From Deinococcus sp. KSM4-11 (GTDB lineage: Bacteria > Deinococcota > Deinococci > Deinococcales > Deinococcaceae): a DNA stretch of 64,000 nt. Positions 36,416 to 47,757 of this stretch are shown here, piece by piece. The notes below the pieces were generated by a model. It saw nothing but the letters and a program-made list of their open reading frames with translations. It did not search any database and was not told where the DNA came from. The position numbers and the translations under genes are program-made. Each line of letters begins with the position of its first letter. Within the stretch, counting starts at the first letter, position 1. The stretch lies in assembly GCF_004801415.1 (NCBI RefSeq), contig NZ_SSNX01000001.1:310001-374000 (forward strand). Reading direction: 5' to 3'.

Positions 36416-37867
36416 TTGAGCCTTCCGGCCGCCACTGATCCGGCGCGGTCGGGTTCAGATCCGGCCCAGTGGAGGCCGTACGGTCTGGCGCTGCTGCCCC
36501 TGTGTCTTGCGGGCCTGCTGCCCTCAGTGCAGGTGGCGCTGTTGTGTGGCGTGTACGCGCTCGGTGTCCGCTCGGCCGAGTGGGTGCACGGCCGCCTGCT
36601 GCTGGGCGTGCTTGTGGTGGCGGGTGGGTCGGCGCTACAGGCCGGCTCGGTGCTGCACGGCAGCCAGAGCGAACTGATCGGCCTCGCGGCCTCGGCCCTG
36701 CTGGGTCTGATCGCGGTGATCCTCCTGCACCTGGGCGCCACCCGGATCGAGGCCGGGCACCGGTCGGGCCTGCTCGTGCCGCTCGGGCTGGGGCTGCTGG
36801 CCCCGCAGGCGCTGCTGCTGCCCGCGCTGGCCGGCGGCGCGCTGGCCCGGCCCACCGAGGATGACCGGCCCGCCGCGTGGCATGTCGCGCCGGGCGCGGC
36901 CGCGTGGCGCTGGCCGGTAATGGGACTGCTAGGGGTCACGCTGCTCATGGCCCTCCTGCCCCGCGGTCCGTCCGTCTGGGCCATGGTGACCCGGCATCTC
37001 GAGCCAGTGCCCACGGCGGGAGCGCCAGTGCAGGTGCCTCCTCCTGCGGCTGAACCCGTTCTGGATCGGCCCCGCACGACGCTGAACCCGTCGGTGGCGC
37101 AGACGCCCCTCCAGATCACCCTGGATCACTCGATGCTGCCGCTGGAACTGGTGTTGATGGCCGCCGTCGGCCTGGGCATCTCGCTGCTGTGGCGGGCCCG
37201 TCCGCGCGCGGTGGGGGTTCCCCCGACCCTGGTCGAGCGGCTGATGGCCATCGGCCTCATCGTTGGCGGGCTGGTCGGCCTGGGCGCGGCCCTGTTGCTG
37301 TCCATCTCCTCTGGGGGGGGTGGCGGGGCCGTTGGCAGTGTCGCCGTACGCGGAGGGTCGGCGTTGGGAAGCCAGGTGCCTTCCCTGAACGTGCCGGTTC
37401 GCACGCTCGACCTCAGCCTGCTGATGAATGTGATGGTCGCGGTCAGTGTGCTGCTGCTCGCGGGTCTGACGGTGGCCGCTTTTCTCGCACGTCGGGACGA
37501 AGCACCGGACGACCTGCCGGAGCTGTCGCTGGAGGACGCGGCGGAGTCCCTGGAGCCGGGTCGTCCGGCGGCGCCGCTGCACCGCGTGCGCCGGGCGTGG
37601 CGGGCGGCGGAGGCGGCGCTGGAGGCCACCGGCCGCTCGCGTCTGCCCGCCGAGTCACCCCTCTCGTACGCGGCGCGGCTGGGCCGCGATGCCCCGCTGC
37701 TGCGCGCTCCGCTGGCCGCGCTCGCCCGCGTGTATGCTCCCGTGCGCTACGGTGCGCAGGTCTCGGAGACCGGGGCCGGCACCGCCGAACGCGCCCTGAC
37801 CGAGCTGCGCGTGATCATTCCCACCCTGCCCCCGCCCCGCCCGGCGGACGCCAAAGGAACGCCATGA
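36416..37867 (+). CDS. Membrane protein with C-terminal DUF4129-like domain, 483 aa
   Basis: TTG 36416 with AGGAG 7 nt upstream is preferred to the longer frame from 36320. The N-terminal part has several hydrophobic segments. A periplasmic-type stretch follows near residues 205-240, then two more membrane segments, with a GGGGG run between. The C-terminus (RRAWRAAEAALEATGRSRLP, ESPLSYAARLGRD, LAALARVYAPVRYG) looks like DUF4129. First gene of an operon with moxR-type and DUF58 genes; the three may act in envelope quality control, but the role is not established. Confidence 0.75.
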   Translation: MSLPAATDPARSGSDPAQWRPYGLALLPLCLAGLLPSVQVALLCGVYALGVRSAEWVHGRLLLGVLVVAGGSALQAGSVLHGSQSELIGLAASALLGLIAVILLHLGATRIEAGHRSGLLVPLGLGLLAPQALLLPALAGGALARPTEDDRPAAWHVAPGAAAWRWPVMGLLGVTLLMALLPRGPSVWAMVTRHLEPVPTAGAPVQVPPPAAEPVLDRPRTTLNPSVAQTPLQITLDHSMLPLELVLMAAVGLGISLLWRARPRAVGVPPTLVERLMAIGLIVGGLVGLGAALLLSISSGGGGGAVGSVAVRGGSALGSQVPSLNVPVRTLDLSLLMNVMVAVSVLLLAGLTVAAFLARRDEAPDDLPELSLEDAAESLEPGRPAAPLHRVRRAWRAAEAALEATGRSRLPAESPLSYAARLGRDAPLLRAPLAALARVYAPVRYGAQVSETGAGTAERALTELRVIIPTLPPPRPADAKGTP

Positions 37868-38886
37868 CCATGACCCGCCCTGACCTGCTCCACACGGTTC
37901 CGCCCTTCGCTGCCCGCGTGCTGGAGAATGTCGCCCGCGTGCTGGTCGGCAAGGAAGACGTGACGCGGCTGTGCCTCGCGGGCGTGCTCGCGGGTGGGCA
38001 CCTGCTGCTGGAGGACGCCCCTGGCACCGGCAAGACCATGCTGGCCCGCGCCCTGGCCCGCAGCCTGGGCCTGGACTTCGCGCGCGTGCAGTTCACGCCG
38101 GATCTGCTGCCCAGCGACGTGACCGGCGTCAGCGTGTACCGGCCCGCCACGGGCGAGTTCGAGTTCGTGCCCGGCCCGATCTTCACCGGCGTCCTGCTGG
38201 CCGACGAGATCAACCGCGCCACGCCGCGCACGCAGTCCGCGCTGCTGGAAGCCATGGGGGAAGGGCAGGTCACGGAGTCCGGCGTGACCCGGCCCCTGCG
38301 CGCACCATTCGTGGTGATCGCCACGCAGAATCCCATCGAGCACGAGGGCACGTACCGCCTGCCGGAAGCGCAACTCGACCGCTTCCTGCTCCGAACCAGC
38401 GTGGGCTATCCGACCCCCGAGGAGGAGGTGAAGATGCTCGCGCGGCTCCGCACCGAGCACCCGATCACCACCCTGGAGGCGGTCGCCACGCCGGACGACC
38501 TGCTCGGCGCGCAGGGGCAGGTGCGGGCGGTTCACGTTGCGGAAGACCTCCAGTGGTACCTCTCGTCGCTGTGCGCGCGAACCCGCCGGCATCCGATGGT
38601 GGTGCTCGGAGCCGGTCCGCGCGCCAGTCTGGCGTTGCAGGGCGTCGCGCAGGCCCTCGCGTGGCTGGATGGCCGGACGTTCGTTATCCCGGACGACATT
38701 CAACTGGCCGCGCCCGCCGTGCTCGCCCACCGTCTGACCCTCAAGATCGAGGCCCGCCTGCAGGGCACCCCGCCGGAAAGCATCGTGACCGAGGTGCTGC
38801 GCGCGGTGCCGGTGCCCGTCGAGGAGAGCGTGATCGGCCAGGATCCGGCCCGCGCTGTCCCGGCTGAGGAGCTCCCCAGGCCATGA
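37864..38886 (+). CDS. MoxR-family AAA+ ATPase
   Basis: 340 aa from ATG 37864 in an ATGA overlap with the DUF4129 gene. Walker A is EDAPGTGKTMLARAL (lysine 57), Walker B GVLLADEINRATPRTQSALL, sensor 1 FVVIATQNPIEHEGTYRLPE, arginine finger region AQLDRFLLR. Lid domain ends QLAAPAVLAHRL. MoxR ATPases act as chaperones with VWA or DUF58 proteins; the next gene is DUF58. Confidence 0.94.
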   Translation: MTMTRPDLLHTVPPFAARVLENVARVLVGKEDVTRLCLAGVLAGGHLLLEDAPGTGKTMLARALARSLGLDFARVQFTPDLLPSDVTGVSVYRPATGEFEFVPGPIFTGVLLADEINRATPRTQSALLEAMGEGQVTESGVTRPLRAPFVVIATQNPIEHEGTYRLPEAQLDRFLLRTSVGYPTPEEEVKMLARLRTEHPITTLEAVATPDDLLGAQGQVRAVHVAEDLQWYLSSLCARTRRHPMVVLGAGPRASLALQGVAQALAWLDGRTFVIPDDIQLAAPAVLAHRLTLKIEARLQGTPPESIVTEVLRAVPVPVEESVIGQDPARAVPAEELPRP

Positions 38887-39995
38887 CCACGCTGTTGGTC
38901 TGGCTGGTCGTGATCGTGCTCCTGACCGCCGTGGTGTGGCTGGCCTACAGCGTGCCGCCGGGTGTGACGCTCAGCCGCGACCTGCCGGACCGGGCCTTCC
39001 AGGGCAGCCGCGTGCCACTGGGGGTGCGGGTGGAACTGCACACGCGTCTGCCGCTGCGCTTCGCGCTGGACGATCCCACCCCCCGCACCGTGGTGCCGGA
39101 CATGCCCGTCACGCTGGTCGGCGCGGGGATGGGCACGGTCGCGGTGGACTTCCACACGACCCTCGACCTGAACCGCCGAGGCGTCCATGCCTGGCCGGGC
39201 GCCACGCTGCGCTGGGCAGATCCGCTCGGCCTGTTCTGGCACGCCATGCCCGTGCCGGCCCCGCAGGGCCTGCTGGTCTATCCCGGCACGCACGGCCTCG
39301 TGCTGCCAGACCTGCTGCGCCCCCTGCTCAGCGAGGGCGGCCTGAGCCGCCGCCTGGGGCTCGACGATCCCCTGAGCCTGCGCGGCGTGCGCGAGTACGT
39401 CAGCGGCGACCCGCCGGGCCGCGTGCACTGGAAACTCAGCGCCCGCACCGGCACCCTCACCGTGCGCGAACCGGAACGCACTGCCGCGAGTTCCGTGACC
39501 ATCTACCTCGACACCGGCGCGGGCGGCGACGTCTACCTGGAGAGCGCCGTGCGCCTGGCCGCGAGCCTGGTGCAGGAAGCGCTTGCCATGACCCTACCCG
39601 TGTCCGTGGCCCTGCCCGGCAGCGCGTCTCCGGCGGGCACCACCCCGGACGCTGTGCAGGGCGCCCTGCGGCTGCTGGCCCGCGCGGCCCTGAATCCCGG
39701 TGATCCGGTCATCCCGCACACGCGCGCGGGCGGCAACCTGTTCATCCTGACCGCCCGCCCGCGCCCGGCCCTGATCGAGCAGGCCATGCATGCCCGCGCC
39801 CACGCGAGCCGCGTGGTGATTGTGGCCCTGCCGGAGGGCTTCTATCTGGAACCCGGCGAGACGCCCCGCCGGCAGTGGGCGGGCCTGCCGGACATGGTGC
39901 GCGACCTGGAGCGTCAGGCCGGCGCGCTGGCCGGGGCGGGCATCTTGGTGTATGTGCTGCGCGGCAACCAGAGCGTGCTGAACCTCGGCGCCTGA
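38883..39995 (+). CDS. DUF58-domain protein, 370 aa
   Basis: Overlaps the MoxR gene by ATGA (38883-38886). One N-terminal membrane segment (MTTLLVWLVVIVLLTAVVWL), then a beta-rich region, then the DUF58 core LRGVREYVSGDPPGRVHWKL followed by SART. A vWA-like fold with degenerate metal site (IYLDTGAGG) follows. Partner of the MoxR ATPase. No transglutaminase gene follows, unlike many such operons. Confidence 0.88.
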   Translation: MTTLLVWLVVIVLLTAVVWLAYSVPPGVTLSRDLPDRAFQGSRVPLGVRVELHTRLPLRFALDDPTPRTVVPDMPVTLVGAGMGTVAVDFHTTLDLNRRGVHAWPGATLRWADPLGLFWHAMPVPAPQGLLVYPGTHGLVLPDLLRPLLSEGGLSRRLGLDDPLSLRGVREYVSGDPPGRVHWKLSARTGTLTVREPERTAASSVTIYLDTGAGGDVYLESAVRLAASLVQEALAMTLPVSVALPGSASPAGTTPDAVQGALRLLARAALNPGDPVIPHTRAGGNLFILTARPRPALIEQAMHARAHASRVVIVALPEGFYLEPGETPRRQWAGLPDMVRDLERQAGALAGAGILVYVLRGNQSVLNLGA

Positions 39996-40051
39996 CCGGC
40001 GGTCTTCATGACATGAAGGAAGCGCTCAGACAAGCGCCCGCACGGCCCTGC

Positions 40052-40057
40052 TACCGT
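40052..40057 (+). promoter_or_regulatory. Leaderless-type -10 (TACCGT)
   Basis: 6 nt before the ATG at 40064. CAGACA at 40027-40032 is a weak -35 with a 19-nt spacer. Confidence 0.5.
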
Positions 40058-40063
40058 GGTTCC

Positions 40064-40315
40064 ATGACCCACGACGACGACAAGCGCCCCAGCGACCAGC
40101 AGGTCAGCGACCATCAGGTCAGCAACGTCGATCTGCAGTTCATGGGCCGGACGGATCAGCAGGGCGAACTCGACGCGACCGTGGATGCCGAGAGCAAGGC
40201 GCCGGGCGAATACAAGGAACGCGGCATGGACAAACAGGACGTGGCTGTCGCCCAGAGCATGGACGCCAGCGATCCCCCCAGCACGAACATGGGCGAGGAC
40301 GACGCGGACAAGTAA
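40064..40315 (+). CDS. Small acidic hydrophilic protein, 83 aa
   Basis: ATG 40064 rather than the long upstream frame, which only shadows the DUF58 gene. It is rich in Asp, Gln, Lys and Ser with almost no hydrophobic core (MTHDDDKRPSDQQVSDHQVS at the start, GEYKERGMDKQDVAVAQ later), so it is probably disordered. Such hydrophilin-like proteins are often stress-related, but nothing here shows that. Leaderless -10 as noted. Confidence 0.6.
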   Translation: MTHDDDKRPSDQQVSDHQVSNVDLQFMGRTDQQGELDATVDAESKAPGEYKERGMDKQDVAVAQSMDASDPPSTNMGEDDADK

Positions 40316-40332
40316 CCGTCAGGAATCTTTAG

Positions 40333-40363
40333 CGGCTGAACTCGGCCGTTCCCGAATCAGCCG
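40333..40363. terminator. Hairpin between convergent genes
   Basis: 7-bp arms 40333-40339 and 40357-40363. The right arm includes the stop of the minus-strand gene. No T run, so a weak call. Confidence 0.3.
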
Positions 40364-41571
40364 GCCCGTTCCCCCAGAGCGAGCCGGCTGACTTCTGCCG
40401 CGATCACCGGCAGCGCGCCGCCCGGCCCGATCCGTTCCAGGCCAGCCCGCGCTGCCCTGGCCCGCCGCCGTCCGTCGGTCAACAGCGCCCTCACCTCGCT
40501 TGCGACGGCGTTCGGATCGGCGGGTACGACTGTCAGGGCCGCGCCCAGCAGGCGACCCTGACGGCGTGCAAACCCTGGCGTGAACTGGGGACCACCGGTG
40601 GCAAAGGCCACGACTGGCACACCCAGCCCGGCCAGCTGCTCGTTCGCGGTGCCCGCCGTGCCCACTGCGACGTCCGCCGCGCGGGCCACGGCACCGAACG
40701 CGCCGCGCAGCAGGGTTACCGACTGGCCCTCTTCCTCGGCGTGGGCTGTCCCGTCATCCTCAACGTGCAGCCTCCAGGCGTCGGGAAGGGTCACGTCCTC
40801 CCAGGAGTGCGGCCACGCGGCCAGCGCCTGCACGTCCGGCAGGTGCGCAGCCGCGCGCAACATGAGCGGCAGACTCTCCCGGTGATCCCCGCGCGACCCG
40901 GGCAGCAGTGCCAGCACCGGACGGCCATCCAGGTCGGGCAGGGCGCGTTCTGGGGCCGGAAGGACGTCCATCGCAAAACTCCCGGCAAACCGGGCCGGTG
41001 CACCCCTCTCCGTGAAATACCGGGCGGTCACCGCGTCCCTCACGAACACGGCGTCCGCCCGGCGGGCCAGCGCGAGTTCATACTCCATGGGGCGGTTTGC
41101 GCCCAGGGCGTTGAGTTCCCGCAGCGCCCCGCGCAGGCCGAGGCCCTCCAGGTAGTGCGCGCTGAGGAGCGGCTGCACGTGAACCAGGGGCACTCCGGCC
41201 CACCGCGCGGCGAGACTGCCCACCATCAGGGCATACGCGTCGCCCACGACGACCACTGCGCCCGCCTGCCGGGCACCGCGCACGGCGTCCGTCCACTGGC
41301 CGAGCGAATCCCGGATCAGTCCAGCCCTGAGATCTGCGCGCAGGTTCTCCACGCTCCCGAAGGGAAACCCGCCGCTCGGCAGGGTCAGCACCCGCCCGAC
41401 CCGGCGTGCGCCGACCCGCGCGTACGCCTCTCCAGCGCCGACCAGCGGAGAGTAGCGAACGTCCCAGCCGCTTCCGAGCTGCTGGGCCAGGCGCGCCCCG
41501 ATCAGGTCTTCGGCCGTCCCGTTCGAGACGAACAGGGCGGCGGGGCGAGGAGCGGACGCAGCGGCGGACAC
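40357..41571 (-). CDS. Lipid-A-disaccharide-synthase-related glycosyltransferase-like protein
   Basis: 404 aa from GTG 41571, chosen because TATGCT lies 6 nt upstream and the conserved part ([20 protein letters not shown]) starts soon after. A GT-B fold with LpxB-like features: [20 protein letters not shown] in the N-lobe, [20 protein letters not shown] at the lobe junction, and [20 protein letters not shown] in the donor site. This is the LpxB-related family of cyanobacteria and Deinococcus. Deinococcus makes no lipid A, so another glycolipid is likely; substrate unknown. Confidence 0.8.
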   Translation of the reverse strand: MSAAASAPRPAALFVSNGTAEDLIGARLAQQLGSGWDVRYSPLVGAGEAYARVGARRVGRVLTLPSGGFPFGSVENLRADLRAGLIRDSLGQWTDAVRGARQAGAVVVVGDAYALMVGSLAARWAGVPLVHVQPLLSAHYLEGLGLRGALRELNALGANRPMEYELALARRADAVFVRDAVTARYFTERGAPARFAGSFAMDVLPAPERALPDLDGRPVLALLPGSRGDHRESLPLMLRAAAHLPDVQALAAWPHSWEDVTLPDAWRLHVEDDGTAHAEEEGQSVTLLRGAFGAVARAADVAVGTAGTANEQLAGLGVPVVAFATGGPQFTPGFARRQGRLLGAALTVVPADPNAVASEVRALLTDGRRRARAARAGLERIGPGGALPVIAAEVSRLALGERAG

Positions 41572-41577
41572 GCGGGC

Positions 41578-41583
41578 AGCATA
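41578..41583 (-). promoter_or_regulatory. Leaderless-type -10 (TATGCT)
   Basis: 6 nt before GTG 41571; decides the start. Confidence 0.55.
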
Positions 41584-41642
41584 CCGGTCACCGTGGGCCG
41601 CCCGCATCCGTGGTACCAATGGAACCGGCGGGTGAACAGGGC

Positions 41643-42065
41643 ATGAGTGAATTTGACGAACTTCAGGGAGTCATTCAGCGGCACGCCGAACGGCGGCAGG
41701 CCGAGGCGCGCGCCTGCGAGACCTTCCTCCAGGCCCTGTACCACGCGCTGCGCAGCGCAAGTGGGCCGGGCCTGCCCCTGAACAACGTCACACTGGACTT
41801 CATTCCCGATCCCATCAATCGCCTGCGGCCCACGCCCACGGGTGGCTTCCACGCTGCGTGGCTGCGCCTTGGCCTGTGCGAGGTGCTGGTTCGGGTGCGG
41901 CGCTTCGACGGGGCCTTTCAGGGTGAATACGGTGAGGGCGGGGTGTTCCGTCTGGACAGTACCGGCGAGGACGACCTGCTGAGCCTCGCGCGGCGCATCC
42001 TGCGCGACGTGGCCGCCACGTATGCGGGCGAGCACCTTGATTCGGCCCTCAGTCGGCTGAACTGA
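41643..42065 (+). CDS. Hypothetical protein, 140 aa
   Basis: ATG 41643 ([20 protein letters not shown]). A helical N-terminus is followed by a beta-rich middle ([39 protein letters not shown]) and a helical C-terminus. Soluble, no signal peptide. No family recognised. Divergent from the LpxB-related gene, 71 nt apart; a terminator follows. Confidence 0.65.
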   Translation: MSEFDELQGVIQRHAERRQAEARACETFLQALYHALRSASGPGLPLNNVTLDFIPDPINRLRPTPTGGFHAAWLRLGLCEVLVRVRRFDGAFQGEYGEGGVFRLDSTGEDDLLSLARRILRDVAATYAGEHLDSALSRLN

Positions 42066-42091
42066 GAGCCGGCTTTATGCAAGCCGTGAAG

Positions 42092-42122
42092 AGGGCCGCC
42101 GTCCATCCGGATCGGCGGCCCT
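42092..42122. terminator. Bidirectional terminator between convergent genes
   Basis: 9-bp perfect GC stem (42092-42100 with 42114-42122) between the hypothetical gene and the sugar permease gene that ends at 42147. No long T run on either side. Confidence 0.6.
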
Positions 42123-42146
42123 GCTCGGCTGTGTTCAGGGTGTCGC

Positions 42147-42998
42147 TCAGCCCTTGACGGCCCCGGCAGTCAGGCCGGACACGATGTTGCGCTGGAAGAC
42201 CAGCACCAAGATGATCAGCGGCACCGTCACAACGATGCTCGCCGCCATGATCGGCCCCCACGGCTGGTCGTACTGCGACGCGCCGGAATAGTTGGCGATC
42301 ACGACCGGCACCGTGCGGTTGGAACTCGTGAAGGTCAGGGCGAACAGGTACTCGTTCCAGCAGTTGATGAACGCCAGCAGGCCAGTCGTGACCAGCGCGG
42401 GCATCATGACCGGGAAGAGCACCAGGAACAGCGTCTGGAGGGGGCTTGCACCATCCACCAGCGCGGCTTCCTCCAGTTCGCCAGGAATGTCACGCACGAA
42501 GGATGTCAGCACCCAGACGGTGAACGGAATGGTGAAGATCAGGTACGAGAAGATCAGTGCCAGCGGGTTGTTGAAAACCCCAACCGAGCGAATCAGGGTG
42601 AACAGGCCGCCCAGCACGGCAATTTGCGGGAACACACTGACGGCCAGGATGAGGTACAGCACCGCCTGCTTGCCCGCGAAGCGGAAGCGGCCCAGCGCAT
42701 ACGCGGCGAACGACCCGAACAGGATACTGATTGCCACAGCGCCCACCGCTGCAATCACGCTGTACAGCAGGCCACGCTGGAAAGCGGGATTGTTGAACAC
42801 CTGAATGTAATTGTCGAAGGTCTTGGGCGCGACCAAGAACGCCCCTGGTGTGAGGAACAGGTTGGCGCCCTTGCTGAACGACGTGATGACCGCCCACACG
42901 AACGGAAACAGCAGATAGAAGGTGATCGCGATGACCAGAATGTAGAAGGCGGCCCGCTGGAGGTAGAACAGGGTGGGATTGGTGCGTTGCAGGTTCAT
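42147..42998 (-). CDS. Sugar ABC transporter permease (MalG/ThuG type)
   Basis: 283 aa, six hydrophobic segments. The coupling-loop EAA motif is [20 protein letters not shown] followed by [27 protein letters not shown] is typical of the MalG side. AGGAGA lies before ATG 42998. It follows the MalF-type gene by 10 nt. Substrate probably a maltose/trehalose-like sugar, judged only from family similarity. Confidence 0.92.
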   Translation of the reverse strand: MNLQRTNPTLFYLQRAAFYILVIAITFYLLFPFVWAVITSFSKGANLFLTPGAFLVAPKTFDNYIQVFNNPAFQRGLLYSVIAAVGAVAISILFGSFAAYALGRFRFAGKQAVLYLILAVSVFPQIAVLGGLFTLIRSVGVFNNPLALIFSYLIFTIPFTVWVLTSFVRDIPGELEEAALVDGASPLQTLFLVLFPVMMPALVTTGLLAFINCWNEYLFALTFTSSNRTVPVVIANYSGASQYDQPWGPIMAASIVVTVPLIILVLVFQRNIVSGLTAGAVKG

Positions 42999-43008
42999 GT
43001 CGTTCTCC

Positions 43009-43941
43009 TCAGTCGAACTTCACGCGGAACGCGGTCACGTAGATGATGACGATCACCATGATAATCAGGAAGATTGCCACAGCGACGGCGCTACCCATGC
43101 CCAGCAGCGAGTTGTCGATCAAGGTCAGACGGGCGTAGCCGGTCATGGAGGTACTCGCAGCGTTCACCGGGCCGAGCATGACGTACATGATGTCGAACAC
43201 GCGCAGCGCATCCAGCGAGCGGAAGACCAACGCGACCAGCAGCGCAGGGCGCAACAGCGGCAGTGTCATCCTCCAGAATTGCGTCCACTTGCTCGCGCCG
43301 TCCATGTCAGCCGCCTCGTACATATCGCTGGGAAGGCTCTGCAATCCCGCCAGGATCAGCAGGGCCATGAAGGACGTGGTCTTCCAGACATCCACAGCGA
43401 TCAACGCCCAGATGGCCTTGTCCGGTTCGGCCAGTAGCGCCTGCCCGCCCAACAGCCCGCGCCCGATCAGACCAAAGGAATCGTTGTACATGTACGCCCA
43501 CATCTGCGCGGACACGACCGTGGGAATCGCCCAGGGCACCAGCATGGCCGTCCGCAGGAACGCCCGGCCCTTGAAGCTGCCGTTCACGACCAGCGCGATA
43601 ATCATCCCAAACACCGTCTCCAGGAACACCGACACGACCGTGAACAGCATGGTGTTCTTCACGGCCTGCCACCATTTGGGATCTTGCAGGAACCCAATGC
43701 CGATGCCGTCCTCGGTGGTAAACCAGAAGTTGTGGAATCCCACGTTCGTCGCGGTTTCAGGCGAGGTAAGGTTCGCATCTTTGAACGCGAAGAAGATGGT
43801 GCGCCACAGCGGATACCCGGCGACGATAGCGATCGCGATCAGGGTCGGCAGGAGCAGCCACAGGGCCTGACGGGCGCGGGCGGCCTCAATGCCCCGCGTC
43901 TTGACCACCTTGCGGGGCTCGGTGGTGGCGTTCGTGGTCAT
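43009..43941 (-). CDS. Sugar ABC transporter permease (MalF/ThuF type)
   Basis: 310 aa from ATG 43941 with AAGGAGG 8 nt upstream; an earlier ATG at 43995 has no ribosome site. Six or seven hydrophobic segments. The EAA loop is [20 protein letters not shown] followed by [34 protein letters not shown] is typical of this class. Expressed with the MalG-type gene. No ATPase gene in the operon, so a shared MsmK/MalK-type ATPase elsewhere is expected. Confidence 0.92.
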   Translation of the reverse strand: MTTNATTEPRKVVKTRGIEAARARQALWLLLPTLIAIAIVAGYPLWRTIFFAFKDANLTSPETATNVGFHNFWFTTEDGIGIGFLQDPKWWQAVKNTMLFTVVSVFLETVFGMIIALVVNGSFKGRAFLRTAMLVPWAIPTVVSAQMWAYMYNDSFGLIGRGLLGGQALLAEPDKAIWALIAVDVWKTTSFMALLILAGLQSLPSDMYEAADMDGASKWTQFWRMTLPLLRPALLVALVFRSLDALRVFDIMYVMLGPVNAASTSMTGYARLTLIDNSLLGMGSAVAVAIFLIIMVIVIIYVTAFRVKFD

Positions 43942-44067
43942 GGTGATGGCCTCCTTGTCAGGGGAAAATGAAACGGAGTAGGCGTGGACGTGCATTAGAA
44001 CGCGGGCCAGCGGAAGACTGTGGTGTGCTGAACGATAGCACCGGGGGTGTCTTGAATGTCAAAAGGA

Positions 44068-44096
44068 CGGGGGACTCCCGCGATGGGCGTCCCCCG
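44068..44096 (-). terminator. Terminator-like hairpin between binding-protein and permease genes
   Basis: 8-bp stem (44068-44075 with 44089-44096) followed on the minus strand by TCCTTTTG. It sits 35 nt after the binding-protein stop, so it probably lowers permease expression relative to the binding protein. Confidence 0.7.
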
Positions 44097-44130
44097 CTGT
44101 CCTCACACCGTGGTGAGGGCGTTCAGAGGC

Positions 44131-45390
44131 TTACCAGCCGCTGCCTTTGATGCGGGCGAGGTTCGTGGCGAGCGAGGCCACGGCCGCCTGGCCCTTGCTC
44201 TTGCCGGTCAGCACGTCGCTGACGGCGGAGCTGAAGGCCTGCGAGACCTGGTTGTACTTGCCTTTGGTGGGGCCGGAAGGACGCGCGGCGGCCGAAGTGA
44301 ACACGTCGTACAGGCTGCCGAAGAAGGGGTTGGCCTTCAGGACATCCTTGTCCTTATACAGCGTAGTGATGGTGGGGTTGTACGAGCCCTCGATCGCGCG
44401 GATCTTCTGCTCGGCGGGGCCAGCCAGGTAGCGCACGAGTTCGATCGCGGCCGTCTGGTTCTTGGAGTAGGTGCTGACACCGAGCTGCCAGCCGCCGAGG
44501 GTCGCCGCGTTACGTGCGCCACCGGAGGGCAGGGGGGCTACGCCGATCATGCCCTTGACCTTGGAATCCGTGCCCTGGCCGAGAGCCCAGGCGTAGGGCC
44601 AGTTGCGCATGAAGGCCGCATTGCCGGACTGGAAGATGCCACGGGCTTCTTCTTCACCGTAGGTGGTCACGCCCTGGGGGCTGATGGTCTTGACCCAGCT
44701 GGCTGCGGTGTCCAGGGCCTGGGCGGCCTTGGCATTGTTGATGGTGATCTTGCCGGACGAATCGACGATGGTGCCGCCGCCGAAGGAGACCAGCCATTCC
44801 ATGGCGTCGCAGGTTAGGCCTTCGTAGTTTTTGCCCTGCCACACGAAGCCCGCGAAGGCCTTGTTGGTTTTCTGCTCGCCGTCCTGGATCTTCTTGGCCA
44901 TGGTCGCCATTTCGGCCCAGGTCTTGGGGGCGGCGGTGTAGCCGTACTTCTTCAGCAGATCCGTGCGGTAGTACAGCAGGCCGGCGTCCGTGAACCACGG
45001 CAGCGCGACAAGTTTGCCGTCGACCGTGTTGGCTTCGATAATGCCCTTGAAGTGCGCGTTCACTTCAGCGGCGGGCACTTTGCCCTTCAGGTCGACGAAG
45101 TGCTGGGCGAGCAGGCCGGGCCAGACGACGTCGAGCTGGTACACGTCAATGTCACTGCTCTTGGCAGCCAGCTGCTGCTGGTACAGGGCGAGGCGGTCAT
45201 TGGTGAGGTTAGGGCTCTCGAAGACCTTGACTTCGTTGCCGGTCTTGGCGGCCCAGCGGGCAGCGCCCGCCTTGCACAGTTCCAGTTCCTGGCCTACGGC
45301 CCCACACGCGATGGTCAGTGTGACGGCACCAGCATGGCTGGTTGAGGCGATGGCAGCGGTGAGCGTAATGAGAGCAATGGCTTTCTTCAT
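44131..45390 (-). CDS. Sugar ABC transporter substrate-binding protein (MalE/ThuE type)
   Basis: 419 aa from ATG 45390 with AGGAGG just upstream. Signal peptide [20 protein letters not shown], no lipobox. Typical cluster B binding-protein segments: [74 protein letters not shown] and [14 protein letters not shown]. The pattern fits trehalose/maltose binding proteins. First gene of the operon behind the promoter at 45478-45506. Confidence 0.93.
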   Translation of the reverse strand: MKKAIALITLTAAIASTSHAGAVTLTIACGAVGQELELCKAGAARWAAKTGNEVKVFESPNLTNDRLALYQQQLAAKSSDIDVYQLDVVWPGLLAQHFVDLKGKVPAAEVNAHFKGIIEANTVDGKLVALPWFTDAGLLYYRTDLLKKYGYTAAPKTWAEMATMAKKIQDGEQKTNKAFAGFVWQGKNYEGLTCDAMEWLVSFGGGTIVDSSGKITINNAKAAQALDTAASWVKTISPQGVTTYGEEEARGIFQSGNAAFMRNWPYAWALGQGTDSKVKGMIGVAPLPSGGARNAATLGGWQLGVSTYSKNQTAAIELVRYLAGPAEQKIRAIEGSYNPTITTLYKDKDVLKANPFFGSLYDVFTSAAARPSGPTKGKYNQVSQAFSSAVSDVLTGKSKGQAAVASLATNLARIKGSGW

Positions 45391-45439
45391 GAATCCTCCT
45401 GCGTGGGTGTCAGGCTCAGCCCTGACCCGCTTCATCTTC

Positions 45440-45451
45440 GGAAGCGGTTCC
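45440..45451 (-). promoter_or_regulatory. LacI-family-type operator (GGAACCGCTTCC)
   Basis: The near-palindrome has the LacI-family core AAnCGnTT with GG/CC flanks. It lies 27 nt downstream of the -10, in the transcribed leader, where a repressor would block transcription. The flanking arms 45427-45433 and 45441-45447 also form a 7-bp hairpin. The regulator gene is not in this window. Confidence 0.55.
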
Positions 45452-45477
45452 ACAATTGACCGGGTTTGGTAGTGAAG

Positions 45478-45506
45478 AGGCTACACCGCGCCGTGGGCAG
45501 TGTCAA
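45478..45506 (-). promoter_or_regulatory. Consensus promoter of the sugar ABC operon
   Basis: On the minus strand: TTGACA (45501-45506), 17-nt spacer, TAGCCT (45478-45483). A consensus -35 with exact 17-nt spacing. It gives an approximately 80-nt leader with the operator in it. Confidence 0.75.
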
Positions 45507-45987
45507 CGTGTTCTGTGGCACAGGGCCGTCAAGCAGAGGTGCGCACCAATACCCAACCTGTATGGGAAGTTGTTCACAGCGCTTTTCTCCGGAATGAAGC
45601 GCACCGGACAGGCCGCATGAGATCTGTGATCGTTAGGTCAAGACTCGATCGGAGTCGGTGTGGCTCCACGGAGGATTCGCCTCGTCGGACAAGTGGCCGT
45701 GAATCTCAGCCCGTGCAATGCTGTCGGCCCATTGTTCAGGACAGTTCTGACTCGACCCGACATAGAAAGGCCTTACCGCTCCATCTACCATCCAATCCCT
45801 GAGGGTCGGCCCGCATGTGCGCTATGCCTCCCAACGCTGGCGCTCGTGGAGGAGCGGAATTGAAGCGATCGCAGCTCGTATCCCGGCAGGGGTGGGTGCT
45901 GAATCACCGAACCCTTTGTGGCCCTCCCTTGTCAGGTGATAGGGGAAGTGCGTTCCGGACGGGCTCAGGCCACGCTGCACTCGCAGG
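45507..45987. other. About 480 bp without a supported gene
   Basis: Looks less GC-rich than its surroundings. Several short open frames on both strands lack ribosome sites or leaderless -10 signals and match nothing I know. It may be a decayed gene or mobile remnant, but no inverted terminal repeats or transposase motif are visible. Confidence 0.4.
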
Positions 45988-47753
<1,766 letters not shown>

Positions 47754-47757
<4 letters not shown>

